NCBI GenBank assembly: GCA_014529385.2
Contig: CM043969.1
Location: 72,992,176-73,056,175 of the forward strand
DNA from: Adiantum capillus-veneris
Lineage: Eukaryota; Streptophyta; Polypodiopsida; Polypodiales; Pteridaceae
Reading direction: 5' to 3'
DNA: 64,000 bases
Numbering within the stretch: the stretch's first letter is position 1; each line of letters starts with the position of its first letter. The position numbers and the translations under genes are program-made. Shown here piece by piece: positions 53,565-64,000 of this stretch. Below the pieces are notes generated by a model that was given only the letters and a program-made list of their open reading frames with translations, was not told the origin of the DNA and did no database searches.

Positions 53565-54527
53565 AATATATACACAAAACCATAAAACGATCAATTTAAT
53601 CACATCATATTTCACAAAGTTTTTTCTCTCAAAAATATAGATTGAAGAAGAGATGTGTTGATCATATGATGATCTCCGTTTCGTATGCATCAATATCTCG
53701 TTCGTGAATGCGAAGAGGAAGACTTGCCTCTCCTCCTCATGAGGCTTCGTTTTGCTTTACAAGCACGATTAAACGTCCCCTTTGATGCCATCTTTATAGC
53801 TCCAATCTTTGCGGGTTTTTGAGGCTTTTTGTAAGCACATGCTCGACTGAGACCGTCGTGGAGCCTTGTGGGGTGTCATCCTCTTAAAATTTGAAGATTT
53901 TTTAACAATAATACTTAAGGTTGAGCTTGACGACGGCTTCAATTGAATCCATGGTCCATTCCGCTAATCCTTCTATTTCACTGGATCCCTCTCACGCGGC
54001 CCTCCTCTCCTCGCAGCACGTGACATTGCCTTCTTATTTTTAAATGAGTCTCTTTTCCATGCTCAACCTTAAGCGAAGGTAAAGCTTGAGAAGGCTTGAA
54101 TGAGGCAGTGAAGGTGCAACGAGGGAAATTCGAGAGTGCAAGGAAGTAGGAGGGAATAGAGGGGAGGAGACTCAGGTAAATTCGGGCTGCCTCGCAAACA
54201 CAACGCCTATGCTTGATGAAGTGGAAAAGACCATCCCAGGCGGCTCAGAGCTATGGCAAGAGAGCACGACTTAAGGACGCTAGAAGACGGAGGCCACATT
54301 GCAGGGCTATGGCATCGCGTTGATGCCCTGGCGCAAACCCAATGCCGCTTTCCCTTGCGTAGCTCGAATTTACCTCATTGTTATCCGATTGCAGAGCTTT
54401 CAACGACGTCTCGATTCTCTCGCTGCCCCCTTTACACCACCCGAATTTATCTGCTCCACAATCCAACGGCCCTGGCAAGCCCCATCGTCGATCCCCTCCA
54501 TTTAACTGCGTGCCATATAGAGAGGAG
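52069..54527 (-). repeat. Right arm of a large inverted repeat
   Basis: Inverted copy of 49290-51802, with a longer CT run (53515-53560) and many small indels. Beyond about 54527 the sequences outside the two arms diverge. Confidence 0.9.
52981..53330 (-). CDS. Basic ORF in the inverted-repeat arm
   Basis: The best frame in either arm is about 101 residues (52981-53286), Lys/Arg-rich, with KRWRLNSSFQKISYEEWFANH and KWESNMPTRVAKMKTNIAKG. Just upstream, in another frame, GRPKGSQK (about 53300-53325) resembles an AT-hook. The left arm carries a broken counterpart at 50690-50880. I do not recognise the family; a transposase or DNA-binding gene fragment is possible. Confidence 0.35.
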
Positions 54528-54972
54528 GCTCTGCTTCTTTGCTTGGGCAATTGCATGTCATCACTTTGTGAAAGGAGATCTTCTAGGTAAGTGTGCCTGT
54601 GCGGCGATGAGGGTTGACCTCCCGGGAAGATTTCCCACATTTCCAACAAGAGCGGATGCTTTTGTCTAGAGTCAATGGCCTTTAACCGTGACTGTGAGGG
54701 CTCTTGTTTGGGTATTCGTTTATTGATTGGTTCCCAGAGTACAATTGTCGGAATTCAGTTCCTTAGAACCAAGTGCTCAAGACAATCCACAACCAATGAC
54801 TGCTCAAGTATGTGTAGGTGAGTGTGTTTTTACAAGGATCTTAAATGTCCTTACGCTTTCAGCAAGAGGGTGTCCCTCTCCCAAAAAGCAAGCACACTCA
54901 CCATCTCTGCATAGGATTTTTCTGTACATAGAAGTTTCCCCCTCCTCTCGGGTTTTCAAAACCTTACAAACG

Positions 54973-55010
<38 letters not shown>

Positions 55011-55120
55011 ACACACACAAAGATGAAATGAAATGCTATGTTAACATCTTCAAAGGGCCAAAATGACCTACGAAACCAAGAAAGTTACAACGCGGTGAAT
55101 TTGATTATTGAGTGGTCTTG
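54528..55120. other. Flank with CA microsatellite and TATA-like block
   Basis: 54975-55019 is a CA tract. 55021-55100 carries, on the minus strand, TTGGTTTCGTAGGTC, TTTTGGCC and TTAACATAGCATTTCATTTC, a copy of the block at 8298 and 28561, here beside CA instead of CT/GA. Confidence 0.75.
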
Positions 55121-55670
55121 GCAAGCAATCCAGGTAGGAGATGCTCACTCAAGATGGCCGAGGAAAAATATTGTTCCATCAGCACAACACAATCCTCTTA
55201 GAAGGATGCACACATGATTCTAATCTATTGCTAATACAATTGCAAAATCCTAATCTCATTGCTGATTTTAAGCTTAGATGTTGGCTTGGCTTTATCTAAG
55301 CCTATTATAACCATTCCGGGGTCCTCCTTCCTCTCTTGACTCTCATAAAGAACCCCCTAGATTTCATGAGTTTGATAAGATATTATGACCCAAAAGAACC
55401 TTTACGCACAAAAAATAGGTGCTACAAAATGGAAAGGTCATAACTACTATTAAAGTTGAAAGTCATCCTTTTGAATATGCTAAAAGATGACAGAATTCTA
55501 TGTCACCCATTTTATGTTTTATACTTAATTCTATGTATAAACATGCATATGGGTTGAGTGCCACATAAGACATTAATGTATACCAAATATATGCTTAAAT
55601 GTAGGTTGCTAACTCTACAAGGCTTACATGTGTCCTTTGAAGCTCAGGCTTTTTTTATTACTCTTAGCAA

Positions 55671-55881
55671 GGCTTGGTATTTTTTAGAATCCTTCATGAA
55701 GCTCAGTTTTTAAACCCATCTTCTCTTGAAAAATATAACTATATGGCCTTTATTTAGCGATTTTCTTATGATATAGGGCTTGGTAATTTTTAGAATCTTT
55801 CATGAAGCTCAGTTTTTAAACCCATCTTCTCTTGAAAAATATAACTATATGGCCTTTATTTAGCGATTTTCTTATGATATA
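55671..55881 (+). repeat. 106-bp tandem duplication
   Basis: GGCTTGGTATTTTTTAGAATC starts at 55671 and again, with few changes, at 55777. Copy 2 of the segment has the unit once. Confidence 0.9.
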
Positions 55882-56061
55882 GCATACGAAACTAGTTCTG
55901 TTGATTCAGTTTGCCACAATCAGTAAATTGTCAAGATCATTTCTTTGATGACAAGTACTTTTTTCCATAGAGTCTAGTGGCATGTTATGAAAAGCTATAG
56001 CTGGCGTACCTCATAGAATTTTCTCTTAAATGAATATTAGAAGCAAAGTGAAAGAGTGATG

Positions 56062-57677
56062 TGTGCAGTGCGGTGCGGGAGAGGGAAGAGGAGAAGAGAG
56101 TGCATCATGTGTGGGTGGAGCAACCTCCAAGTGATGAGAAGCCCTTATTCTTTTGGTATATGAAGAATAAGGAAAAGATGTACAATGGGCGGGTGGACGG
56201 CCACCCAATCGCGGACAGAGGTGTAATGTCTTTACCCCAATGAACTCCACTTAAAGACAATGAGCCGATAAGTGAGTGCTATTACATAAACTACTATTAT
56301 GTACAAAACAATAGGTGAGAAACTCTCTCAACCTACACCCAGTGGCTCGCTCAATCGATCTACATGATAGTAGACAAGCGTACATATCCACGCAAGAGCT
56401 TGCATGTAAATCTTGCAGACAACTCTGTATGGTCTGCAAAGCTCTACAATGCATCATTCTAGTGAGAACTCATGTCTGTTGCCATAAGTGAATGTCAAAG
56501 TGGGAGACGAAAACCATGATCAATCGCATCAAAACCAATGCTCGTATATGCCTAAAATAGCTATGTCTACAAACTACAACCTTTTGGCATAAACAACACC
56601 ATTAAACCAAGTGAGCCAAATCTGGGACAAACAGCTCAAAGGAGCATAAAGCGTATAACCATATACGCAAGGAGTGAGCAAATACACTCAAAACGCATTT
56701 CACAAGAAGATCGCATGTAATCTGTAGCCACATAAGCATATGAAACTAACAAAACCTGTCAAAGTGGCAGTCAAACTCGACCACTAAACCATCAGAGACT
56801 AAAGTGTACATACGCACAAAGTATGGCAACAATCTAGGAAAAATCCAGCAAAGTTTCCCTTGAGAACTGAGTATAAACTCAAAAATCTCACCAAAACCGC
56901 GTAGAGTATGAATAGATACTTAATGTCTCAGTAGAAAAATTCGCATGTGGTGTACATTAGCTACAAAAAACCTCGCAAACAGCTCATTCCTGAATGAGCG
57001 GCTCTATAAACATGTACCTGTCCAAAAAACACTTGTAAACCTGTGAATCTGCTACCTGCAAGCTATATTTAGCTCAAGCTGTATCCGCATATGCATGCAT
57101 AGCATGACCACACAAAAACATGCTAAAAGCACTCTCTGGAATGACCCACACAATCATACATGAACACTATCTGTGTCGCATAATCTGCACTAGAAGGAAC
57201 ATGGAATCTGAGAACGCCTAAAATTTTGTGCAAGCCATATGTGGTCATAAAACACCGACCAAAAGTCGTGCCGCTCGTGGGGAATCCGCTCTGGAATGGT
57301 CCGTCAGACTTGTATGTGTCTAAAATGTGTCGTCGAAGCTAGAAAGTGGGAATGGTCGAAATCGAAACACCATCGGGGAGAGGGGGGGTCACACCGAGGA
57401 GACACTGCGGAGTTACAGCCGCCAAGATCAAGCTATTATAGCCAAGCTCCATCGCATCGTCACCTAGCAAGGAAGCCATCACACGCGCGTCGATCACTAC
57501 AGTGTTGTGTGCGATGTGGTGTGGGAGAGGGAAGGGGAGAAGAGAGTGCGTTGTGTGTGGGTGAAGCAACCTCGAAGTGAGAAGGAGCCGTATATAAAGA
57601 ATAAGGAAAGGGTGTACAGTGGGCAATCGGTCCGCCACCCTACCGAGGGCAAAGTCGTAACGCCTTTACCCTTACAC
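56062..57677 (+). mobile_element. Short non-coding element with direct terminal repeats (TRIM-like)
   Basis: Terminal direct repeats of about 175-180 bp, 56062-56243 and 57506-57677. Both start TGTGTGC, share GGGAGAGGGAAG, GAGAAGAGAGTGC, GAATAAGGAAA, GGGTGTACA-like words and CTTTACCC. The right one has TATATAAAG (57591). The interior (56244-57505) has no coding frame of note. The paralogous segment near 63310 lacks the whole block. No primer site or clear target duplication, so classification is tentative. Confidence 0.6.
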
Positions 57678-57915
57678 AATACAACACCTTTTTAATATTT
57701 GCATTAGTATCGAGACTTACATTAGTCTAGTACCACATGAGAAAACAATGTATAACATAAACCAGTGAAAACTAGGCGAGCGCCAAAAAACATATTGTTA
57801 TCCATTCAAGTTTTTGGAAAAAATTTCAGTACTCTTAATAGGCTTGGAAAGTACCTAATAGGCTTGGAAATTTTAAGAATATTTCATGGACATGTCATGT
57901 TTAAAACTATCTTCT

Positions 57916-58610
57916 AGTATTTTTACTATAGCTTGACAAATGCTAGCCTTTATCATGGTCGAGTATGCCTATCACCCCCGGAGGGTGATAGAAACTCAGC
58001 TCGTTGGTTTTGTAGAGTACGTTCAAACCATGAATGACCTCTATGCAAACCTGCATCTACTCTTGGGCACTAACGACGTGAGTAGGGATGTCATAGTTGT
58101 TGTCCAAGCTATACATGATAAAGGTGATAATATTCTTCCTGTTTGGACAAGTAGCAAAGTACGGTTCACATATTGTCAAGTTTGGATCTTTGCTCTTCGT
58201 AGGTTTGTAGTCGTATCCATTTTTTAATTTCATATTTAGCTTACCTAAGGACTTAAGAATGCGCTCCTTTAGTAGTTATTGTGTGAAGTTTGATTTCTAG
58301 GATTAAGTTTTTAAGATGTCTTATCGTTTTTTGCTTAAAATTGAGTACTGGTTTTAAGCCAAGTAAGTTGCGTCAACTTTATTTTACGCATGTCTTTTCT
58401 AAAGACATTTTTAAGTTAATTATGTTTTGTTTTATCTAGTTTTGTTTCGTAGCAAACAAAGTGATTTAGTTAGTTTGTTAGTTTGTTTGTTTATTTTTGT
58501 TTTTGTTTTTGTTTTTGTTTTTCCTTTTCTTTTCTTATGTCCCTTGCTTTTATAGTTTTATGAGTGCTTTATTCATGAATTCACTACTATTTTGAACTTA
58601 TGAAAGTATA
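57916..58610. mobile_element. 695-bp insertion with 8-bp target duplication
   Basis: TATCTTCT occurs at 57908-57915 and 58611-58618. The paralogue near 63510 has one CATCTTCT and no insert. The insert begins AGTATTTTTAC and ends ATGAAAGTATA, with no good terminal inverted repeat. It holds TTTTTG repeats at 58495-58525 and a palindrome CACCCCCGGAGGGTG at about 57976. A 95-codon plus-strand frame (57940-58227) is unrecognised. Confidence 0.65.
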
Positions 58611-59100
58611 TATCTTCTCTTGGAAGATATCAATTTGTGAAATTTTTTAAACTATTTACTCCTGAGAGCATCCAAAAGTGGATCCGAATTTGCTTTCCAC
58701 CAAAACAGCTAATTGTCAAGATCAAACCTCTACCAAGAACATTACAAGAAAAATTTGATGATAAAAGCATTTTTTCTCATAGAATCTGATGGCATGTTTA
58801 TGAAAAACAACAGTTGAAATAGCCCATAAATCTCTCTTAGAGGAATAATTAGTTACCAAAGAACATAGTTTCATTTGCTAGCCTTTGTTGATAATTGATT
58901 CAAAGTAGCACTAGAATATGCTTTAGTGATAGATTTTGGTTAGATACATCAATAGAGTATCGGTATCATCCAAAAGTGCCACACTAATAGAAATTAGAAT
59001 GCTATTGTGTAGAGAAATGCATGCTATTATGTAATAGTCTATTATTAGTTGTAAGATTATGGCCAATAAAATTCAAGGAAAAATGGAGTTGTGATACCAA

Positions 59101-61629
59101 TTCCCCATGCACAATGTATTTTGTGTGAAAATCTAAGTAAAGGCCTACTTTTGTCATTCAATAAGTTATGGCTATTTTTTCCATGTAAGCCATAACCTTT
59201 TAGTTTGAACGTACACATTGTCACTCAAAACCATTGCAACATGTCTAAAATTAATAAAGAGTAAATATCTAGCGCTTTAATCAGCCTAAAAGGACTTTTA
59301 AGGTGGTTTGGGTTGCAAATATGAGGAAACGACACTCAATTTGGTTGAGAGTTCTTTACAAAACATTTGTTTGTTGGAATCCATAACTGAAAACGTCGTA
59401 CCAATTTTTCAAATCTTACTAACCAACCTTGTGTATTTCAAACACCTTAAAATTCATTAACATCTCTGAAATAATTCTTAAAAGGTTGTGGGTTGAGAGA
59501 AAATAAAAGTGTCCGGGGACATAAAAGGTCCAATACAATACCAACCTAGTGTAAACATAAAACGACTTTATACTTTTCATTTTCTTCTTCTTTGTGCTTC
59601 AAAAATGAAATGATCCATGGGACATCATCATGAACAAGACAGTTATAGTAGATGTTGTATCTCAATCATAGATTATTCTAGTCATCCAATGCAAAATGAT
59701 AACGGTGAAGGATGCCTCTCCTCCCTTACATGCAAGCATAGTTGAAGACGGTTATAACTTTTGTATAACAAGATTCTCGTTAAACTTTATTTTTTGATGG
59801 ATCATAAATTTTCTTCAACCATCAAAACATAGTTTTTCCTCCATGCAAATATGTTGGGGAATAAGAAAATTTGGTCCTTACAATGTAATTTTCTTTAAAA
59901 GTTCGAGAGTTCTCAAAACCTTCAAATGGTTAAACAAAAATGGTAGTGCAACTTACAAATGCCAAAAGCTTTAGAAAACAGTACAGGCAGCTAGAAAATC
60001 CTAAAGATTTTTACTTTTTTCAGAATCACAAGTAGAAATAAATTATTTTGAATATGACATTCTAAAGCATGAGAACATGGCATGGAGTAGAATATAAGGT
60101 CGAAAACATTCCTTTCTTATCTCAAAAGCTCTATTGCATACTTACCCTCACATAATGGCTTGATTTCTACTTGCCAATTACCTGGAATTCCATAAGATAC
60201 CTTTTGTGATCTCGCACCACTCAAACGTTCAAGCCAGTGAAGTCCAAGCTCATCAAGCATGGAACTCAGGGTGATGTTTTCAACACTCAAATCATCTCTT
60301 AAGCAAAGTGAATGAATGCCTGCAGTTTCTACGGGGTGCGCTTTTATTAATTAAAAAAACAACACTTGTGGCTATTGTTTCATGACATACCACCTTCCTC
60401 CTCCCTCATTCTCCACCCACCACTTAAGCGTCACCTAGCTACCACCCTTTGTGCACCACCTAACTGCCACCATTTTCCTTTCTCCTTAATTAAAGAGCAT
60501 TTGTGCTGATTCCGATTAACAAAGCACTACAAAATGCCCCACCTAATGTTACCATTATACTAATGTTAAGATCGTAGATTATCAACTTTACACTCCTCAT
60601 TGTGGCATACTTACCTTACCATAGCAGTGTTTCATTGCATTATACAATCATGTCCAATGTGTGACTATGAAAAGAGCGTCAATGAATAAGTTGGCCTTTT
60701 TAGACCACGAATCCAGGTTTATCCTAGCTCAAAATGAATGTTGGTGATGCATGTTGTTTTTAATAAAAGTAAAATTCGTGAGTAATATTTATGCCAGTGT
60801 ACACATTCTTGCTATATGGCCAAATGAATAGCAAGAGAAATTATCTCACTTTCAAGCCAAGCCCGCCCCCCCAAACACACACACACACACAGACACATAA
60901 ACCACTTCCTACAAAAAAAAAAAAGGAACTTGTCATGGTGTTTGCAAACATAGGAAGAATATATCATGGAGAGTCCTTTCCTGATACATCTTGGGTCAAA
61001 AGGGGTTGTCAATTTACAAAACTATGCACCGCCTTCTCAAAACTATCTATGATGAAATGGTACTTGCAAAGAGGGATAAATTAAAGTTAAATCTAGATTA
61101 TTATTGCATGGTATGATTATAACAAGATGGATGTTTAGGCAATCTACATACAAGCAGTGTAAAGTTCTCGATAGACTAGAATAATTATAAGAAAGAAAGT
61201 GGATGTTGTACTAAGGATGTAGAGGTACCATATCTTTGGGAAATTTCTATTGTTGATGGGTTGTGTCCTAAGACTCTAGCCTCTTTGTGTGAAGCTCCTC
61301 TAGGTGCATGATATGAGTATGAGATAGTGAGAACTTCCTCTAGACAAGTAAGATGACAAATAAGATTATATGTAGGATGCCATGTAAACAAAGCCATGTG
61401 ATGAGCCCTAGTCAAGTGCATCATGTGAGTGCATTAGATGAGTGCCATCATAGAGGCAAAGAAGACTGCGTAACATGAAGCATGTGTGAGGTGAGTACCA
61501 TGTTATCTATGCCTTTAAAAGAGGCATGCAATTTTCTTCTAATAATGCAACATCACAAGATAAAACATCATATCCAAAGAGTAGCAATGACAAAGAATCA
61601 TGACGAACTAGATTCATTATGGAGGACTC
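59101..61629. other. AT-rich intergenic DNA
   Basis: I see no supported gene, RNA or transposon. A short CA run lies at about 60877-60892 and an A run at about 60916. The longest frames (60791-61084, 61185-61424) have no recognisable motif. Confidence 0.5.
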
Positions 61630-64000
61630 TTCGCAAGCAACCCAGGTCTAAGATGCTCACTCAAAATGGCCGAGAGAAAATATTGTTCCATTAGCATATC
61701 ACAATCCTCTTACTAGGATGCACATGATTCTAATATTTGGTTGATACAATTTAAGCATTGACTAGTGAAAAGACTCAAGATCATTAAATTATAAAAATTC
61801 TTTTTTTCATTCTTCGCTCCTTATGGAAGCATCGTGGCCTCTAGGTTGCTATTAGTGCAAGAAACATGTTCTCTAATTATAAATATATAAGAAGTTATGC
61901 AAGTATGTCTTTATGTACCAATTGGTAGAATATGATCCAAGGAAGCAAGTGGGATGACTTTTTGCCATAACTACTATGAGAGGCTCCTCGAGAAAGCATT
62001 TTGGTAGATTTTAAGGTTAATTTTTCTTCTAAAATCAATTCAAGTAAAAACAAATATTTGGAGAATAGGTTTGACAAGCAAACACATTTGATACTTATCA
62101 AGAAGATTATCAAGCCCCATCACGTGGTTAATCCTTTTTATGTTTAGAACATGAAGAACCATGGTTTACAAAGGCAATAGCACGTTCAAGAAAGGACTAT
62201 TGTAAAACTTGGATATTTGTTTGAATGTCATTAAACCGTCTACTCCATGATATCATAGTTGACAATCATTGGTGGAAGTATCATTGGTGCATCAATACTT
62301 CAAGGAGACGTCTCCCTTTTATATTGTTCAATGCCGATCAATCTGATGTTTAGGATAAGCAAAAAAATCTCCAATTTCATCACGAGTATGCATTATCTTA
62401 GGATGAGTTCTAAGAAGATAAACAATGCCATCTCAAGCATTGTAAAATCCTAAGTTCATTGTTGATTTGAAGCTTAGATGTTAGCTTCAAAGTTGCTAGC
62501 TATGTCTTCTTCAAATACTAGAGGAAACAATCGGCTAAAAGAACACTAAGGCCATTAAATGTATCTGCAGTATGATGATACTATTGTCCATTCCAAGTTT
62601 TAAGAAGAAGTAAAGAGACAACTTATAGGCTCATGTTGCTATCTCATTGGAATTTTTTCATGCCTTCATCTAAACCTCCTTTAATCATTCAGAGGTCCTC
62701 TTCCTTCTCTGCATCCTCTTCATGTAGAACCCCCTAGATTTCATGAGCTTGATGAGATATTATGACCAAAAAGAATCCTTACGCACAAAATATAGGTGCT
62801 ACAAAATGGAAAGATGTTTCATAAGTATCTATTGATCATCCTTTCAAATATGCTAAAACGATGACAAAACTCTATGTCACCCATTATATGTTATACATTG
62901 AATTCTACGTATAAACATCCATATGGATTTACCACATAAGACAACTATGTATACCAAATATATTCTTAAATGTAGGTTGGTAACTCTACAAGGCATACAT
63001 CCTTCCTTTGAAGGTCCGGAATAAAATTCATTTCTCTTAGTAGGGCTTGGTATTTTTTAGAATCCTTCTTGGAGCTCAAATTTCAAATCCATCTTCTCGT
63101 GAAAAACATAAATCCGTGGAAATTATTTAGCTATTTCCTTGTGATATAGCATCCAAAACTAGATCTGTTGAGTAGTTTCCTACAATCAGCATATTGTCAA
63201 GATCATTTCTTTGATGGCAAGTATTCTTTTCCGTAGAGTCTAGTGGCATGTTTATGAAAAGCTATAGTTGGCATATCTCATGAAATTTTCTCTTAAATGA
63301 ATAATAGATGCAAAACAAGAATATTTGCATTATTTTTTACACTTACATTAGTTTAGTACCACAAGAGACAACAATGTATAGCATAAACTGGTGAAAATTA
63401 GGCGAGAGCCAAAGACATATTAGTATCCTTTCAAGTTTTTGGGAAAAATTCAGTACTCTCAATAGACTTTGAAATTTTAAGAGGTTTTCATGGACATGTC
63501 ATGTTTAAAACCATCTTCTCTTGGAAGATTTCACTTTTTGGAAATTTTTTAACTATTTGCTCATGATAGCATCCAAAAATGGATCCGAAATTGCCTTCCA
63601 CCAAAAACAACTAATTGTCAAGATCAAACCTCTACCATGAACATTACAAGAAAAATTTGATAGTAAAAGATTTTTTTTTTTCAGAGAATCTGATGGCATG
63701 TTTATGGAGAACTACAATTGAAACAACCCATAAATCTCTTTTAGAGGAATAATTAGTTACCAAAGAACATAGTTTCATAAATCTGCTAGCCTTTGTTGAT
63801 AATTGATTCAAAGTAGTACTAGAGTATGCCTAAGTGATAGATTTTGGTTTGATACATCACTAGGGAGTATTGATATCATCCAAAACTGCCTCACTAATAG
63901 AACTTAGGATGCTATTATGTAGAGAAATGCATGCTATTATGAAGTATATTGCTATTTGTAAAACTATGACCCATAAAATACAAGGAAGAATGGAGTTGTG
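61630..64000 (+). repeat. Direct segmental repeat, copy 2 (runs off window)
   Basis: Diverged copy of 55120-59100, still alignable at the window end (GGAAGAATGGAGTTGTG matches about 59080-59096). It has its own extra sequence at about 61750-62430. No coding capacity supported. Confidence 0.85.

Larger units (their letters stand above)
55120..59100 (+). repeat. Direct segmental repeat, copy 1
   Basis: It shares ordered blocks with 61630-64000: AATATTGTTCCATYAGCA, ACCCCCTAGATTTCATGAG, AGGTGCTACAAAATGGAAAG, TAAACYRGTGAAAAYTAGGCGAG and AGGATAATTAGTTACCAAAG-like sequence. Copy 1 is longer because of insertions at 56062-57677 and 57916-58610 and a 106-bp tandem duplication. No gene seen. Confidence 0.85.

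Noticed and set aside
60791-61084. Plus-strand 97-codon frame as a gene
   Set aside because: Crosses a CA run and an A run, with no domain and no paralogue in the related segment.
1-64000. tRNA, rRNA or organelle-derived inserts
   Set aside because: I looked for cloverleaf-like and conserved rRNA words and saw only primer sites complementary to tRNA-Met; a tRNA scan would be decisive.

Overview
This window is a stretch of nuclear plant DNA made almost entirely of transposable elements and their remains. I recognise no complete host gene. The plant assignment rests on Ty1/copia elements primed by initiator tRNA-Met, chromodomain-bearing Ty3/gypsy elements, hAT transposases with BED-finger and DUF659-like regions, and an L1-type LINE with a plant-style ORF1 (zinc knuckle) and a C-terminal RT zinc-binding region. 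Very long CT/GA tracts and layer-on-layer nesting suggest a large, repeat-rich genome. A fern or other seed-free plant is possible, but that is a guess.

Layout. 1-2334: minus-strand, coding-poor LTR element (5' LTR, tRNA-Met primer site, coiled-coil Gag-like ORF), cut by the window start. 2335-9107: decayed plus-strand chromovirus whose 5' end is replaced by that first element. 9108-10094: a chromodomain scrap and tandem repeats. 10095-13850: hAT transposon A, minus strand, split by a solo LTR. 13851-21180: second copy of the coding-poor LTR element, now plus strand, with a 5.1-kb copia element nested in its Gag-like ORF and flanked by a clean 5-bp target duplication (GCCAT). 21181-24828: a pile of LTR pieces and a minus-strand gypsy gag. 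24827-26827: 5'-truncated LINE with poly(A). 28838-31669: hAT transposon B, inserted in a GA microsatellite. 31735-33780: two tandem copies of a 1-kb LTR-like unit next to a minus-strand integrase scrap. 34648 to about 48.2 kb: a long minus-strand L1, split by a minus-strand Gag-protease LTR element (35946-43870, target duplication ATATC), which is itself split by a plus-strand Gag-protease gypsy element (38612-42229).

49290-54527: a 5.2-kb imperfect inverted repeat, arms about 2.5 kb, spacer about 265 bp. 55.1-64.0 kb: AT-rich DNA in which one segment (55120-59100) recurs as a diverged direct copy (61630-64000). The second copy acts as an empty site and exposes two insertions in the first.

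Themes. (1) Nested insertions give a relative order of events. (2) At least three LTR families keep Gag or Gag-protease but lack RT and integrase, so they would depend on enzymes supplied in trans. (3) Most nonsense codons in the retroelements lie where C-to-T change of a Gln or Arg codon explains them, as expected for methylated plant repeats. (4) A short TATA-like block next to dinucleotide tracts recurs in unrelated contexts, and one site has an empty counterpart in this window. All boundaries were read by eye; those without a target duplication are approximate.
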